DNA of 64,000 bases. Source: Datnioides undecimradiatus. Its lineage: Eukaryota > Chordata > Actinopteri > Lobotiformes > Datnioididae. This document shows, one piece after another, positions 39,315-54,499 of the stretch. The stretch is taken from the NCBI GenBank assembly GCA_008933995.1, contig WARS01000028.1:2742554-2806553 (forward strand), given 5' to 3'. The number at the start of each line of letters is the position of its first letter. Position 1 is the first letter of the stretch. Position numbers and translations under genes: made by a program. Below the pieces are notes generated by a model. The model searched no databases. It worked only from the letters and a program-made list of their open reading frames with translations, and was not told the DNA's origin.

Positions 39315-39405
39315 CACTTCCGGTAGTAGCCGCGTGGTCCCGCCTCCTCGCGCTCCTCTGGCCATTTGACATGCGCAGTCTCCGCCCTGCTGCTTCCTCT
39401 TTTAC
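39315..39405 (+). promoter_or_regulatory. rpl18a: rpl18a core promoter with 5' TOP start
   Basis: A pyrimidine run CTTCCTCTTTTAC begins at 39393, 36 bp before the ATG. This is the expected 5' terminal oligopyrimidine start of a ribosomal protein mRNA, which puts its translation under mTOR/LARP1 control (family knowledge). Upstream are a CTTCCGG ETS-like motif (about 39317-39323) and an NRF1-like CATGCGCA (39370-39377). The exact start site is inferred. Confidence 0.6.
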
Positions 39406-39428
39406 TGTGGCAGTGAGCGAGAGACACC

Positions 39429-42594
<3,166 letters not shown>

Positions 42595-42622
42595 GAACAT
42601 GTTTTCATTTACTGCGGGGAAA

Positions 42623-42646
42623 AATAAAAACGATCTGATAAATAAA
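42623..42646 (+). terminator. rpl18a: Polyadenylation signals of rpl18a
   Basis: AATAAA occurs twice, at 42623-42628 and 42641-42646, 29 and 47 bp after the stop. A T-rich run follows. The very short 3' UTR is typical of ribosomal protein mRNAs. Confidence 0.8.
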
Positions 42647-42659
42647 AGTTTGTTTTTTT

Positions 42660-44930
42660 TATTGATGGTTGATGTAAACAACAAAACAGGAAACGGCGGC
42701 GGCGCTTCACTGAGACACAGCGGCTCCCACAGGTCCTGGAACATGTTTGAAACTGAGGAGGAAAATCAAGGCCTTGAAAAATCTTAAAGTGACAAGTCAT
42801 TGAAAGTGCTTGATTTCATATATTTAAAATAGAAATCACATTTTTACTGTTTAACTCTGCATCATATGAAAGGTTGAGTCTTGAATCTGTCACTTTATCT
42901 TGTTGGGACATTTAGCTTGGAGAGACTTGGGCCTGGAAAGTCCTTGAACCCTGTGTCTAAGGTCTATGAATCCTGGGTGAAGAGTGGAACGACTGACCTT
43001 TGATGTGAAGCTCAGAGCCTGTTCGATACGTTCAGGCCGGGAATTAAACATGTAAAGAACAAGAAACTCATTTTACTCTAAAGATAAAATTATGATTATC
43101 AAAAAGCATAAATGACTGAGCAGGTCAACTAATCAGTTATAAACGTTTCCAGGTGTTTTGAGTTGAACTGTGCTCACTGACTGTCAGCTCGGCTTGACCT
43201 TTGACCTCCGGGCAGTCAGTGAACGTCCGTGATGCTGCTGCAGCTTCTGTCCACATGATGGCAGCATTCTCCAAGACATGAAGGTGCAGCAGCTCATGGA
43301 GCAGGAACAGGTAACGCAGGTGGTCTCAGCTCATTCAGACACCAAACCAGGAGAGTTTAGTGGCTCCTCTGTTCAATGTATTGAACACTGATCGATTGGT
43401 TTCAGTCGATAGAGAAGAGACTGTCTGACAAACCTGCGCACCTGATGACATGAATCAGCCTCAGCTGCATCTGTTCACTGAATGAGCCAATGCTAACACA
43501 CTAACATGCAAGTAGCATAATGATTACCAACATGTTAGCATGCTAATGTTAGCTTTGCAGCTGCTGCATAAGATATTGGGGTTTGTTCAGTTCTGCTGCT
43601 GCAGGTCAGAACGATCATAACTGTAGGTCTGTCAAAATGTTAAATCACAGACAATACCTGAGCGACTAAAGTAAGTAAAATAAAGTAAAAGTGTTTATGT
43701 TCCTTCGTAGGTTTATTATTAATTAAGAAACTATGATTAAATAAACCTTTTTACATAATTCACAACTTGTTTCATTTTTCAAGCAGAAACACTGAATATT
43801 TGATGTTTTCATCCATTCAAAGTGGGTAAATGTACTGCTTTTGTCTGAACAGGGTACAGTTAATAGCTGCAGGCTAGTTAGCATGTAGCTGTTAGCAGAG
43901 GTGCTAACGTGGCTGCACTTTGATGCTTTAAAGCTTCACATTAATAAATGAAGTTATGTTTGCACTCAATCCAACTGTGCCAACATGTTCTCTGTGTCCC
44001 TGCAGCCGGAGGGTGGAGGCTCATTATCAGGCTGCACACTGTTACAGCCAGGGAGGTGGAGGTGCTGCAGAGCGCGATGGAGTTAACTGGGTGTGTGCAT
44101 GTGTGTGAAGGAGACGGAGCAGTGGGTGGCTGCAGAAAAGACCTCACTCAGTGATGGAAAACATTCTTTTCAATGAGTCACAGCCATAAACATGTAAAAT
44201 CATTACAAATACACGAAGAAGAAGAGAAGTGAGAGTCTGAGCTGCCTCCAGTCGGCGGCATGTGGAGCTCGCTCCAAACCAAACAGCACAGAAAAGGGGC
44301 TCAGACCGTCGATTCTGACGCCGCATTAAATGCTAATACACAGCCACACGTTTATGAGCCGGATCCAACTGTTAGAGCTCGCTGAGCGCCAACATTTTCC
44401 ATTATTTGCAAGCAGCTCTTTACAGAGCACTTCTGACAGGAAGCAGGTTATAGCTTCAGAAATCAGCTGCACACAAAGACGCTCAGTACAAACTGCAGCT
44501 CTTTGCACCGCGGGAATTAAAAAGACTGGAAACACACTCAAGAGTCAAAGCTCATCCCAGCGGAGCTCATTGTGAACGGAGGATCGCCAGAAACTCAGAG
44601 GCCGTTAAACGTAACAGGCTGGCATTAATGTTTGAAGCACTGCGGTGGAGGCGGTGCTCACACACACGTCAAACAACACGTTTCATGTTTGATGAAGCAG
44701 TTGGAGCAGAACCAATCACCTCCTGGCGTTTCTGAAGGGCGTTCGGTGGCGAATGCGTCCAACTCCAAAGAAACCAAATCGCTCACCTCATCTGACAAAT
44801 CGGCCTTTAGGTCATCATCAGACCACCGAGCGAGGGGAAACCCTGTGTTTAAAGGGACAGTCCGTGAGGTTTCCACAGCAGCACGTTAAAGAGTCTCAGT
44901 GAAAGTGAGGTCAGGTTTGTTGTGAGCTGA
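42660..44930. other. Gene-poor region downstream of rpl18a
   Basis: No exon recognised. It contains a TAGC-rich repeat patch at 43485-43560 and 43865-43910. Short open frames here have no family resemblance that I can support. Confidence 0.5.
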
Positions 44931-44939
44931 TCTGTGAGC

Positions 44940-45395
44940 ACACAGAGTCTAAACTGAGAGTAGTGACCTTGTGCAGTGATGCTCTGCTCCCAGAGCTCCT
45001 GCCACGCTCTGATCTCTCCCTGGAAGTCCTGCTCTGTGACCTTGTGCAGCTCCATCTGTGACGTCCTCTGGACCTCCTCCACTGTGTCAGAGCAGAGACT
45101 CTGCAGCTGCACCGTCACTGTGGAGACACCAGAGCTCCACCTGTCCCAGTTCAGGTGGTTGGTGCTGAGTTTCCTCCCTCAGACACCTCAGAGCGGTGCA
45201 GCAGAGCTCTCCACTGACAGTCTGACCCTGGGGGATGAATTCACGCTGCACAACCCCGCAAATGTGGAGGAGACGACCAGCATGTCCTCCTGATCTGATG
45301 CAGACACTTCCCTCTGGGACTCTGCAGCTTCTCCACTGCTCAGGCTGCTGGTTGCTCTCTGCAGACAAACATCAGGCTCCATCAGCTCCATCAGG
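44940..45395 (-). mobile_element. Degraded mariner-like transposase fragment
   Basis: Minus-strand translation in shifting frames gives REFIPQGQTV then LRCLREE around 45270-45170, and VEEVQRTSQMELHKVTEQDF then AWQELWEQSITAQGHYSQ around 45090-44960. These correspond to the mariner (IS630/Tc1 superfamily) motifs HHEFLPQGQTVN, LRRLREAV and the C-terminal SFQ...AWQ..W..CI..QG.YFE. The catalytic core between them, including the HHDNAPAH and YSPDLAPCD regions, is missing or scrambled. Inactive remnant. Confidence 0.6.
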
Positions 45396-46599
45396 CTGTG
45401 ACTCAGGTCGAGGGTTCAGCTCCATGATAACCATGTGACACATGACTTCCTGTTGGTCCTGCACAGCTCGGTGCACTGACTCACTACCGTTTTAGCTCAC
45501 ATCTGGTGCAGGTTTGGGATTCTGCGAGGACGTGAGGGTGAAGTTTACCGATCCACAGCTAAAGGTCTGGAAACTTTGGTCACAATCAGGTCGAATTAGA
45601 GCTCAGTTGTGTTTTTGAAGCAGATAAACTTTGCTCCTGTGGATTAAACAGTCTGGTCTCTCTCAGGAGCTTCAGACTTCCTGTCCTCCTGTTGTTTCTC
45701 ATCACCGCCGTGTCACTGCCTCCACCTCGTCTTCAGAGCAGGTTTGTATCACCTTTTCCCTCGTTCACGACAGTTATCCACCTTCCACCTCCTCCACATC
45801 CATCCTCGTCTCCACCTGCCAGCTGCTTCCTGAGGCCCAACACTAAGACTCTTTATGCCCTGTGGATTTTGTGGCTTGAGGCTTTGCCACTCGGTGCCCA
45901 CAGAGAGTTCTTGGAAGGCCAACGGTCCACGAAGCCTCCAGGCCGCCTCAAGCCTTCGACCCAGGCCACAGAACAGTAAACCTGGCAGAGGCTGCGACCA
46001 GACTGTGGTCAGGTCCAAAGCCTCAGAGCCGGAGTCAGGACTCCCCACTCTATCACACTGAGGCATCGATCCACCGAGAATCTGCAGAACAGACCTGAAA
46101 TCAGCAAATTCTGGATCAGATGAAATGAAAAGCTCTCAACCGAACTGCCCTGGTCCAACTCGTCAATAAGCTGATCTCATGTCTGAGACCCCTCCTCGCC
46201 GTCACCTCTAACTGTTAAATGATCAGGTTAACGCTGCAGCTGGAGGTCAGGATGTTTTCAGACACCACCTTTCTTCAGCCAGGACTAACAGCTCAGCATC
46301 AGGAGCATGGCAGGATCCACAACCTGCTGACTCAGACTCGCAGTGTTTGATTGACCGGCCTCAGGTTTGCCCAGTTTTCCCTCCAGGAGGAAAGCAAAGC
46401 GGGGACAAACCAGGACTGAACCCAGACCACGTCGACGCTCTGCGGCGGAGGAATGCGCTAAAAGCTGCATCCACACCAGCCAAACGCTTTCCCCTCGCAT
46501 TAATGTTTCTCAGAACCTCCCACGAACCTTCTGACCCGCCAGAGCCAAAACGACATGTAATCACAAAGATCAACAAACCCTTAACAGCTCTCACAGAGG
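45396..46599. other. Gene-poor stretch
   Basis: No exon or clear repeat recognised. It has ordinary base composition and several short open frames without recognisable similarity. Confidence 0.4.

Positions 46600-46642
<43 letters not shown>
46600..46642. repeat. (CA)n microsatellite
   Basis: An uninterrupted CA array of about 21 units. Confidence 0.95.
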
Positions 46643-46646
<4 letters not shown>

Positions 46647-47625
46647 ATGCCACACACTGAGAGTCTCTGGACAACTGAACCTTTGGTTTCTGAGCTCTGC
46701 ATCAGGTCAGACTGGTGACACCTGGTCGACTTGCAGTACGACAACGATATTAAAGAGTCAGTTCGCCTAAACTACAAACAAAACAAGACAAACAGTTTAA
46801 GCTCATGTCTGCAGCAACAACGATTCAGCCTCTGGAGACAAAGACAAACTCCTCAGAGCTGTCAGCTGATATCCAGTTAATGAAATGTCAAACGTAAAAC
46901 GTGAATTCATTTCTGAAAACTTCAGGCGCACGTGTTGGTTTCTAAACGTGTGTTGGCGTTAGCGTGTTCCCCTCGATCAGAGAAACAAAAACCTTCCTCC
47001 ATCTTCACACCAGAAGTCTAATTTTACACTGAATCTGTGTTCCTGTGGGAAAACCTCTGAAGTCCAGCACGAGGACGTCATTCTGTATGAGGCCTAAACA
47101 TCACTGAGGAAGTTTTCTGGAGGAAACAAAGACGATGTCTCCTTGTTAAATGACGGTGAGCTGGAGTAATCGAGTATAGTACCTCAGTAAATGTACTCAG
47201 GGGTGTGAATGAACACGCGTGTTGTCTCCACAGGTGAACTGATCAGACCGAGCGTTCAGGACGAAGGACGTCCCTTTAAACCTCTCAGGCTTCTTCTTTG
47301 GTGGCCTGGAAACGTTGGTGTTGTTGTTCAGGTCTGCAGGACGCTCCCTCACACTCCAAATGGCAGTCGGTTGTTTTTGGCGGGACTTCAGCTGGACGCG
47401 TCCCACTCTGTTAGCGCCGGCGTCGGTGGTGTTAATCAGAGGATGTTGGTTTAGAGACGGAAACAAGTCAAGTGCAGCTCGTTAATCCCATTAACGTGCG
47501 TGAAAGTGTGTGTTTGTTCTGCTAATTGCGTCGAATTATTCAATTTGTCCGTTTTGGAAGTGATGTTTGCAGAGTTAACTGGTGGAGGACATTTTCCACA
47601 GAGAGAGGGCAGAAAGAGAAAACAC

Positions 47626-47812
47626 AGCAGAGGAGCTCAGAGACGACGAGAGCTCTGAGACGACGAGAGCTCAAAGACGACCGGAGCTCAGAGACGACAG
47701 GAGCTCAGAGACGACGAGAGCTCAGAGACGACGAGAGATCAAAGACGACCGGAGCTCAGAGACAACCGGAGCTCAGAGATGACGAGAGCTCAGAGACAAC
47801 CTCAGCCGAGTC
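47626..47812. repeat. 15-bp minisatellite (GAGCTCAGAGACGAC)
   Basis: About 12 tandem units with variants (AAAGACGACCG, GAGATCAAAGACGAC). The unit length is a multiple of three, so the array is open in two frames as SSETTRAQRR-like peptides. I regard these as artefacts. Confidence 0.95.
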
Positions 47813-47897
47813 ACAATAAAGATCTGAAACACCCAACAAAGACAAAGAACATTTATTACTGATGCTTCAGTACTTGTACTTGAGTAACATCTTGATT

Positions 47898-50465
47898 AGA
47901 TTTAGATTTAGATTTAGATATCCTTTATTAGTCCCACACCGGGGAAATTTCAGTGCCACAGCAGCAGGAAGCCAGAAGAACAGTACGCACAAGAAATATT
48001 ATATATATATATATATATAGAATATAAAAAATAATAAAAAAAATATAAATCAGTGGAAGAGAAATATATACAACAGACAATAGTGGGTGAAAAATAAACA
48101 TGTATAAATACCAGTCAAAAAATACATGTGTTACCGTATATGTTATTGCACATGTTGATATAGTTATTGCACGTATATCTGTAGATGCATGTGGTGATGT
48201 CTACTGAGAGCAGGCTTGATTGAACAGTCTAACTGCAGCAGGGAAGGGAGTGACCTGTGGTGCCTCTCCTTCAGGCACCGGGCTGGATGGATCAGCCTGT
48301 CGCTGAAGGAGCTCTCCATTGATGCTGCTAAGCAGTGGAGTGTAGGGGTGTGAGGTGTGGTTCATGAGAGCTGACAGCTGCGCCATCATCCTCCTGTCTC
48401 CCACCACCTCCACTGGATCTAGGGGACACCCCAGGACAGAGCTGGCCCTCCTGACCAGCCTCCATTCAGTCTGTTCCTGTCTGCAGCTGTGATGCTGCAA
48501 GGCGGGTGGTTCACCACGGCTTGCTCCAGCTTATCCCGCAGACGCTTTAGCTGATGGTGTTAAAGCACTAGAGAAATCGTAAAATATGATCCTCACAGTG
48601 CTCTCAGCCTTTTTCTGTTGAGAGTGTTCACTGATGGAGATAGATGATGCCATCCACTCCGTGCCAGGCTGATAGGCTTAACTGCAGCGGATCCACGGCG
48701 ACCTCACTAAAGGTCGTGAGATGGGATACAAGGACCAGCCTCCAGGGCCTTCATCAGGGTGGGATGTAAGGGCCACCGCCTGTAGTTGCTGAGGTCCTTG
48801 AAAGCGGGACTTTGGGCAGGTATCACACAAGATGCTTTCCAAAGCTGTGGTACCTTCCCTAGCTTCAAGCTCAGGTTAAACACATGTTCCATGATACCGC
48901 ACAGCTGATCTGCACAGGACTTCAGGAGCCTTGAGCTGATGCCGTCTGGGCCTGCTGCCTTCCTCGCCTTAGTCCTCCTGGAGTCCTCTTCACCTGGGTC
49001 CGCTGAGAGGGAGAGATTGGAACGGGGTGTTGGTGGTTGTAGGTGGAGGTTGGTGAGTGATGATGGGAGCTGTAAGAATGCTAGTTGACTGAGTCATCGT
49101 GAAGGTGTGAGAGGGGTAGGCCAGCAGGGGTCGCGAGACAGAGATGGTTGCAGCTGTGGGGACCTTGGCGGGGGAGGGGTTGATGCCTGCCCACATCTAC
49201 GAAGGATGTTCAGGCCGTTGACTCCACCCCTACCTACCTTGTGACCTGAAATGGTTTTCAGGCCCCTCCAAACTCCCCTGGTGTCGTTCTGCTGCAGCCG
49301 TTCCTCCATCCTCCTCCTGTAGCAGTCTCTCCCCCATCTTTCCTTCTCAGCTCCTTCTGCACCTCTTTCTAGCTCCTTCCTTGTTTCCTGACCTGAAGGC
49401 CTTTTGTCCTTGAGTAGAGCCTTTATGTCAGGAGTAATCCAGGGTTTGTTGTTTGGAAAACACCGCACAGTCCTGGTGGGCACAGTGTTGTCCACACAGA
49501 AGTTTATACAGTCCGTGATGAAGTGAGTTAGGACTGTCAATGTCCTCCCCATGGTCCTCATTAGTATCACCTCCCACACAAAGTTGAGTCAAACAGTCCT
49601 GAAGAGCTTTCAGCCCCCTCGACCATCTTCACTGTGCGGGTGGTAGTCGGTTGTCTTTGTACAACTGCTCATACACTGGTTGGAGGTAAACCAGGTTATG
49701 GTCTGATCTACCCAGAGGAGGAAGTGAGATGATGTGTATGCCTCTTAGTGTTGGTATACAACAAGTCCAGCGCTTTTGTTGTCTCTCTGTGTGGCAGGTA
49801 ATGTATTGGGTGAAGGTGGACAGTGTGGAGGATGGAGAGGCATGATTAAAGTCCCCAGAGATAAGGTGGAGAGCGTGTGGGTGCTGTGTCTGCAGCCTGC
49901 TGGTGACTGAAAGCAGGACATCACAGGCTGTGCTGGCGCTGGCAGAGGGGGGAACATACACCGCTACTGTAATAACATGTGAAAATTCCCGTGGGTAGAT
50001 AGTACGGCCTCATACCAACCGCTAACAGTTCAATGTCCTGACTGCAGAGTTGTTCTTTAATAGTGATGTGTCCAGGATCACACCATCTATTGTTCACAAA
50101 CCCTGCCAGACCTCCACCTTTCCTCTTACCTCTCTCCTTCGTCCTGTCCGCCCTCACCAGTTTAAATCCCTCCACCGCCGCATCTGAGTCCAGGTGTAGC
50201 GATGTCAGCCATGTCTCCGTGAAGAGCATGATGCTACATTCCCTGTAGTCCTGCTGGTGCCGGGTCAGCGCCGCTAACTTTTCCATCTTGTTGGGAAGCG
50301 ATCGTACATTCCCAGTGATGACCGAGGGAAGGATGGGTTTGTATCCACTCTTCCCGGCACGGCGCGCTTTCCCTGCACGGCATCCCCTTCTCCTTCTCCG
50401 TAGCTCCGGGGGGGACGCTGGGCCTCTCGGCGGTCAGCGCGGTGGTGGTGTGGTTAATGGTCTTT
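47898..50465 (-). mobile_element. Decayed, internally deleted L2/CR1-like LINE
   Basis: Element orientation is minus. The 3' tail at 47898-47965 has an (AGATTT)n end and the TTTATTAGTCCC...GGGGAAATTTC block typical of teleost LINEs. Minus-strand peptides, in 5' to 3' order, are: an apurinic endonuclease domain (about 50290-49630: MLFTETWLTSLHLDSDAAVE, KRKGGGLAGFVNNRWC, ELLAVGMRPYYLP, LISGDFNHA, GRSDHNLVYL); a linker with TVPTRTVRCFPNNKPWITPD (about 49480); an RT N-terminal piece FNLSLKLGKVPQLWKASCVI (about 48870); and the C-terminal tail FPAAVRLFNQACSQ (ends 48201). The RT palm with the catalytic Asp motif is deleted and the frames are broken. The 5' boundary is approximate. Confidence 0.85.
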
Positions 50466-50506
50466 ATCATAAATAAACGAGTTTATCATAAATTCAAAGG
50501 ACTCCA

Positions 50507-50570
50507 CTGTATGATGAGTATTTAGAGTAACAGTAGTGTCTGCAGTCAGATGTAATCAGAGTATTTAGAG
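50507..50570. repeat. ~45-bp satellite-like repeat, left arm interrupted by the hAT element
   Basis: Units read GAGTATTTAGAGTAACAGTA then GTGTCTGCAGTCAGATGTAATCA, the reverse complement of the family at 55563-55795. The array resumes at 51534 on the far side of the hAT element. Confidence 0.85.
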
Positions 50571-51533
50571 CAGGGGTCACCAACGCGGTGCCCGCGGGCA
50601 CCAGGTCGCCCACAACGATCAAGTGAGTTGCCCGCCGGCCTGTTCTAAAAATATCACTAGCTCAGGGGTCGCCAACACGTCGCCCAGTATCTCGCCAAGG
50701 GGTCAATAATATAATAACACAAGTTTGATTTGTCACTTGGTAAAACCGGTCTAAATTTTCATCCAATCCAAATTACCTGTATAGGTACCCCGCCCCCTGC
50801 CCGAGATGAAACGATTGTTTGTCAACTAGCTGTCAATCAAACATTTGCGCTGTGCTGCTGTCAGTCACTGGAGCGGGGTGGAGGCAGGCTGACCACCACC
50901 AGGATGCCACCGTGCCAGGCAGTTAGCGGGCTAGCCTAGCAACAATGACAGCAGCAGAATTCAGTCAAACAGCCCTTAACTGATGGCGGGATCATTAAAG
51001 AGGCTCTGACCGCTGTGGCGGAATCATTATTCCGGGACCATAAACTTAAGACGGAGAGTCTGTCCGCTGTTGGTGTCCAGCTTGGTGCGAACACTGTGCC
51101 GCGGAGGGTGTGTGCGCTGTCTGCGGATGCGGTCAGACAGCTGGAGTCGGACCTGAACAGGTGCTTCTGGTTTTCACTCCAGTGTGATGAGTCTGTGGCC
51201 TCCAGTGATACAGCACTGTTTTCATACGGATGCTGTTTGCACAAATGAACATGCAGGTGTATGTTATTTGGTTTTTTGATACAGTATTCTAGTTCATAAT
51301 TTTTGAAATAGAACATAGAAATAGAACACAACATACACATGCTTATGAATTTAAGTTATTATACACAATATGTGTTGTGTATTATCATTTTTGAATGTGT
51401 TATATGCAAAACAAGCATATTCACTTGTTCTATAAATTAGCTATGTGAATAAATGTTACTAAACATGAGGAGCTCTCCGGCACTTTCACTGTGTAAAAGT
51501 AGCTCACAGAATATAAAAGGTTGGTGACCCCTG
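50571..51533. mobile_element. Non-autonomous hAT-superfamily DNA transposon, 963 bp
   Basis: The terminal inverted repeats CAGGGGTCACCAAC (50571-50584) and GTTGGTGACCCCTG (51520-51533) match perfectly. Both are flanked by the 8-bp target-site duplication ATTTAGAG (50563-50570 and 51534-51541). An 8-bp duplication with CAGGGG-type ends is the hAT hallmark. A second, imperfect copy of the left end (CAGGGGTCGCCAAC) starts at 50664. A plus-strand transposase remnant (about 50957-51248) is included. It is too short to encode an active transposase. Confidence 0.9.
50957..51248 (+). pseudogene. hAT transposase fragment
   Basis: The frame reads EALTAVAESLFRDHK, then LSADAVRQLESDLN and CFWFSLQCDESVASSDTA, ending at a stop at 51246-51248. 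The FSLQCDES..VSDTAQL block is typical of ZBED/GTF2IRD2-type hAT transposases from vertebrates. Only this portion survives. The zinc finger and dimerisation domains are absent. Confidence 0.7.
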
Positions 51534-51650
51534 ATTTAGAGTATAGTGTCTGCAGTCAGATGTAATCAGAGTATTTAGAGTATAGTGTCTGCAGTCAGAT
51601 GTAATCAGAGTATTTGGAGTAAAGTAGTGGCTGCAGTCAGATGCAGTGAT
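51534..51650. repeat. ~45-bp satellite-like repeat, right arm
   Basis: Two to three more copies of the GTATTTAGAGTATAGTGTCT-type unit, continuing the array split by the hAT insertion. Confidence 0.85.
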
Positions 51651-51839
51651 GATAGTAGTATGTTCGCGCCGCCATGTTTGATATCAGGTGGTTTGGACTC
51701 GATCCTGGGAACATCCTGTCCTGTTAGCAGCGCATGCTAACAATAAACACTCCACTTTAATCTTCTTTACCACACAACGTCAACTGTGAGCAAGGCATTG
51801 TGGGATTCCTATGACAGAAAACTGACCTGACTGTCTTTC

Positions 51840-52230
51840 ACTAAACTTACTTTGAATACTAACGTGTTAGCATGCCTCGCTAACTGGCCTCTGCTGATCA
51901 CCTCCAGTCCTGCTAGCTAGCTTTTGGATGCTACTGCTAACTCAGAGTTTCGGCTAACATTAGCACCTGCCCTGATTTCAGGCATTAACCACAGACACAT
52001 TAACCAAAACTCAGTTAGCCGTCAAATCTGTTTCTCTTGTAAACATTTTGTTTTACACTATGAGCCATATCAGCTGTGATAGATAGATAGATAGATAGAT
52101 ACTTTATTAATCCCGAGGGAAATTTAGGAAGCTAACAGCTGTTAGCCTCATATTAATCATGTTTGGAGCCATTAAATGCAGATTCAGAGAGCTAATTAGC
52201 TTGCTAGGCTATCATTTAACCAGCGCAACT
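51840..52230. repeat. TAGC-rich region with a LINE/SINE 3' tail
   Basis: Multiple GCTAAC/TTAGC words. At 52079-52130 a (GATA)n tract adjoins ACTTTATTAATCCCGAGGGA, a reverse-oriented 3' tail of the L2-like type also seen at 47898 and 37260. Only the tail is recognisable. Confidence 0.65.
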
Positions 52231-53279
52231 GACAGATCTCAGCTGACTAGATGAGATTTCATAATGCTAATTCAGAATTTAATATGAATTTTGTGTGTAA
52301 GTCTGCAACCTTTTCCTTTTAAAGTGTCATTCAGTGAACTCAGGGACAGAACAATTACTCCAGGTGAATTTTGTATTTTGGTAAATATACAAAATACAGG
52401 AACAAACAACTTAAAGTGAAGAAAATGAAATGTATTAATGACAGAGGCTGGAGCTGGTCACTCGCAGTTTATACACGCCTGGTATTCAATGAGAGGCCAG
52501 TGTCGGTCTGACATTTTGGTCTCAAACCAGAACAAGCTCATCAGTCTTGGACCTGCCGACTGATCCTGACTGATTTCATGATACTCAGATTACTTCTGTC
52601 ATCATTAACCCGGCCGGGGATTTATGTAAGAGCCGATCTTTGGGTTTGAGGTGCTGCCGGTTCTTCAGCGGTGCTCCTTTGGGTTCATTCAGTCAGGCTG
52701 AATAATGAACGACGGAAACAAGCCATTTATCCTGCACTGATGCTGTAAAACACATCCAGTGACAGGAGGTGGGAGGACTGCAGGTATATTCTGACTGTAG
52801 GAGCTTTGTGCGTCTGAGCACATGAAGAAAATCATTTGAGGAAGGTGAAAGTGGAAATAATTACACAGGAGTCTGAATTTTCTCACGCCTGCAGCCCGCA
52901 CACGATTCGAGACGGAAAACACCTCCGACCTGCCCCGAGGCCTCCACTCTACAGAGAAAATACTCTCAGTATCTGTTGACTAAAACGATCTGTTCCAAGG
53001 TAACTCTGTACCTGTGGATGATTGAAAAGGGCGAAATGTCAAACGCAGACAGTGCTGAACTGTAACAGTCTCAGAAATAAAGTTTATTTTATAAAAAGAA
53101 GAGTTCAACTTCAATTTCCTGAGCTTCAACTGTCACATTTCTGCATTAAATTGCCCAAAAACAACTGAAATCTATGTTTTATAGTTTAGATTTTCATGAA
53201 AGTCTGTAGTTTGAATCCAGTTATCAGCTTCACTTCCTGTCTGTGGCGTCATCACCTCCTCTCTGTGCATGTGTCTGTG
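52231..53279. other. Gene-poor stretch
   Basis: No exon or repeat boundary recognised. Composition is ordinary. Confidence 0.4.
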
Positions 53280-53500
53280 TTGTGTTTGTGTGTCAGCAGT
53301 TTCATGAACTGACTCTGGATCAGCTGTAAGACACATTTCTGTGTGTCAGCAGCTTCATAAACTGACTCTGGATCAGCTGTAAGACATTTCTGTGTGTCAG
53401 CAGCTTGATAAACTGACTCTGGATCGGCTGTAAGACACATTTCTGTGTCAGCAGCTTGATAAACTGACTCTGGATCAGCTGTAAGACACATTTCTGTGCT
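53280..53500. repeat. ~57-bp tandem repeat, 4 copies
   Basis: Copies of TGTGTCAGCAGCTTCATAAA then CTGACTCTGGATCAGCTGTA, then AGACACATTTC. Lengths vary slightly, so one strand reads as a repeated ECLTADPESVYQAADTQ-like peptide. This is an artefact of the array. Confidence 0.9.
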
Positions 53501-53944
53501 CCTCTTTTCAGCCGCTGCTTGTTTTTAACTCTGTATCTGAAGCAGATGAAGGATTTCAGTCATCGGACGTCTGGATCTGAAGTTATCAGAGAAACAAGCT
53601 GAGCAAACGTTAGCAGCAGCTCGGCTCGCCGCCCCTCCAGGACGTCCCGTGTGCGGCCGACAGCGTGGGAGAAACAGTGGTTTTTAAGGTGGAACTGCTT
53701 TATTCAGTGTTTCTCTGGGTTTGAATCAGCGGCTCTGTTTGTTTTGGAGAGGAGGAGACCTCTGTGGAGAATTCAGCTCCCAGTAAAAACCTCATGAACC
53801 ATCAACACTGAAGGAATCCCAGCTGACAGGAAGACAACAACTCCCAGCATCCCACGCTGCTGCAGGAGGTCACATGACTGCAGCTGCTGCTGTTTTATTG
53901 AGAGTGGCAGAAATTTGCATTTTATATTAAAGTTTCTGTGAGTA

Positions 53945-54150
53945 TTCGTGCTCTCCTGCGGATGAATCCTGATGATGTTCTTCTGGCGCCACCATCTGGA
54001 CAAAGTTCACCTTGAAGAACGCTTTCATGGGAACTTATCCTGTACCGGTGTATTGACAGAGCACATTCATGCTCCTCAGAGGATGAACCCTTTCTATTGT
54101 GGACTCTACATTAGCGCCGCCCAGTGGACAAAATACCAGTTTGCATACAT
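53945..54150. repeat. Dispersed fish repeat (CTCCCCAGAGGATGAACC / GGCGCCACCA family)
   Basis: Contains TGGCGCCACCATCTGGACAA and CATTCATGCTCCTCAGAGGA, then TGAACCCTTT. Related pieces occur at 5753-5785 and 63525-63690. Element class and ends are not determined. Confidence 0.6.
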
Positions 54151-54499
54151 GATTTTGCAGCTTCTCATGTACAGATGTTCATCAGGTTTTCTCTGTTTGG
54201 CATCTGGACTCTGTATCTACTCCATCTGTAATCTCCTCAGCCTCCAGGATCTGAGTGTCTTGTTTCTGTCTTCGTGCAGCTCATTCGGACTACGTGTCCC
54301 ATGTTGACATGTTGTCAGAAGTCAGCAGAGTCTCAGCATCCTGGAGCCGGAGTCCGAGCCTCTCCCTGCTCACAATCAAAACAAGGAAGAGGAGCTTTCA
54401 GCGCATAGCTCCACACCCAGAGAGAGTAACCCGAGCCGGGCGGATCACACACTCGACGTCCTGGAGCCTGGAGGACGGCCGGAGGAGTGAACGCTGAGT

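Noticed and set aside
44658..44876. Minus-strand frame with WSDDDLKADLSDEVSDLVSLEL
   Set aside because: The acidic helix-like stretch looked exon-like, but I find no family match, no paired splice sites and no neighbouring exon.
47526..47819. 97-residue SSETTRAQRR frame
   Set aside because: A 15-bp minisatellite with period divisible by three stays open by chance.
53252..53491. Repeated MCLTADPESVYQAADT peptide
   Set aside because: Translation of a 4-copy tandem repeat. Unit lengths vary by one or two bases, which a coding repeat would not tolerate.
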